From Chamaea fasciata (Eukaryota > Chordata > Aves > Passeriformes > Sylviidae), in assembly GCA_029207755.1 (NCBI GenBank), contig JARCOQ010000004.1, forward strand, positions 42,340,305 through 42,404,304: 64,000 bases of DNA, read 5' to 3'. Each line of letters opens with the position of its first letter. The stretch's first letter is position 1. The translations under genes and the position numbers were made by a program. Below the pieces are notes generated by a model. That model was not told where the DNA came from. It saw only the letters and a list, made by a program, of their open reading frames with translations, and did no database searches. Shown here piece after piece: positions 63,314 through 64,000 of this stretch.

Positions 63314-64000
63314 CATGAAGTGCATTCAGTAAGAATGTGCACTTATAGTGCAAACATCAAAAAAACACAAAAGCTGGGCTTAAAGATGTCAGAGGTGACT
63401 AATGTATTCTGCCAATTAATCCTGTTATTACCCAGATAATGGATTTTAAGTTCTAGAATCCTATCTGGAAAAAAACATCTTGAAGTACTGCATTGTAGAT
63501 AAAACACTGTCTTGGGGCTTAAAAAGGAAAAAAAAAATAAACAACAAAACCCCACAAAAACAACAACAACAACAAAAACCAAAACCCAAGTGAACAAAAC
63601 AAACTAAACCAAACAAAAACCAAACAAAAACATGAAACAAACAAAAAAACCCAAACAAGAAAAAAACCCCAAGCAAACAAACAAAAGCAAAACCAAAAAA
63701 TCCCCACCTATAATTCTCAACTAATTGAGAGTGCTTTCAGATGGGTTCTGTATGAAAGTAGGAATGAAATTAACCCAAATTTGTTGTGGCAACTTTCTTC
63801 ATGCCATGACACGATTTATTTTTAGTTGGTCTTTACAAGTGAGAATTCCTTTTCTTGTCCCATCTGCAGCTTGCCTTGCTTGGAGCAGAGTTTTGTTGAC
63901 TGGCATAAATATTTGAATCTGTGAGGAGGATTTGGTGGTTGGGGGTATTGATAATAGACTATAGCGCATTTCCCCCCAAGGGTCACTAATTCACATCTGT
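62471..64000. other. Intergenic with low-complexity tracts
   Basis: Includes an A-rich stretch ending in a C run (about 62764-62864), 38 consecutive T at 63276-63313, and a CAAA/AACAAC-rich tract at 63520-63705. No gene recognised. Confidence 0.6.
63276..63313. repeat. Poly-T run of 38
   Basis: 38 uninterrupted T. It could be the antisense tail of a retroposed transcript on the minus strand, but no transcript body was recognised to its right. Confidence 0.9.

Noticed and set aside
35103..64000. Possible PRDM6 exons, expected beyond PPIC from human gene order
   Set aside because: No SET-domain or zinc-finger coding segment was recognised. The gene is probably right of the window.

Overview
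The window is vertebrate nuclear DNA, almost certainly from a bird. It holds intron-split genes matching vertebrate SNX24 and PPIC, several CR1-type LINE tails with the avian terminal repeat, and several families of avian endogenous-retrovirus LTRs. The tail-to-tail pair SNX24 (+) / PPIC (-) is the human 5q23 order. That segment corresponds to the bird Z chromosome, so a Z location is likely but inferred.

Left part (1-15.9 kb): the last four coding exons of SNX24 on the plus strand (6651-13567) and its 3' UTR. The first half of the gene lies off the left edge. An unannotated exon-like block at 11252-11373 has exactly the splice phases of the penultimate exon. Middle (15.9-25.4 kb): the complete five-exon PPIC gene on the minus strand (CDS 24231 to 16340, 206 aa), encoding an ER cyclophilin, with a CpG-island promoter. 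Just upstream is a solo LTR with a 4-bp target duplication (GTAC), pointing the same way as PPIC.

Right part (25.4-64 kb): no host gene is recognised. It is intergenic DNA with CR1 fragments, microsatellites and retroviral insertions. Element A (42644-48835) is a nearly complete ERV-L-like provirus: two 522-bp LTRs, 5-bp target duplication CTTGG, a lysine-tRNA primer-binding site, a short hydrophobic reading frame before gag, gag with a 19-residue tandem repeat, an in-frame amber codon, then protease, RT, RNase H and integrase. It has no env. Several stops and two frame changes break it. A related solo LTR lies at 52419-52958.

Element B (57698-61811) is a related retrovirus on the minus strand whose far end is replaced by an inverted LTR plus primer-binding site. 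The junction sits exactly at the end of the 18-nt primer-binding site. A third LTR family follows at 61914-62470.

The most interesting points are the structure of element B, the multi-pass membrane reading frames ahead of gag in both retroviral lineages, the TQT-type repeat array in element A gag, the conserved gag/pol amber, the phase-matched candidate SNX24 exon, and the LTR positioned as a possible extra promoter of PPIC.
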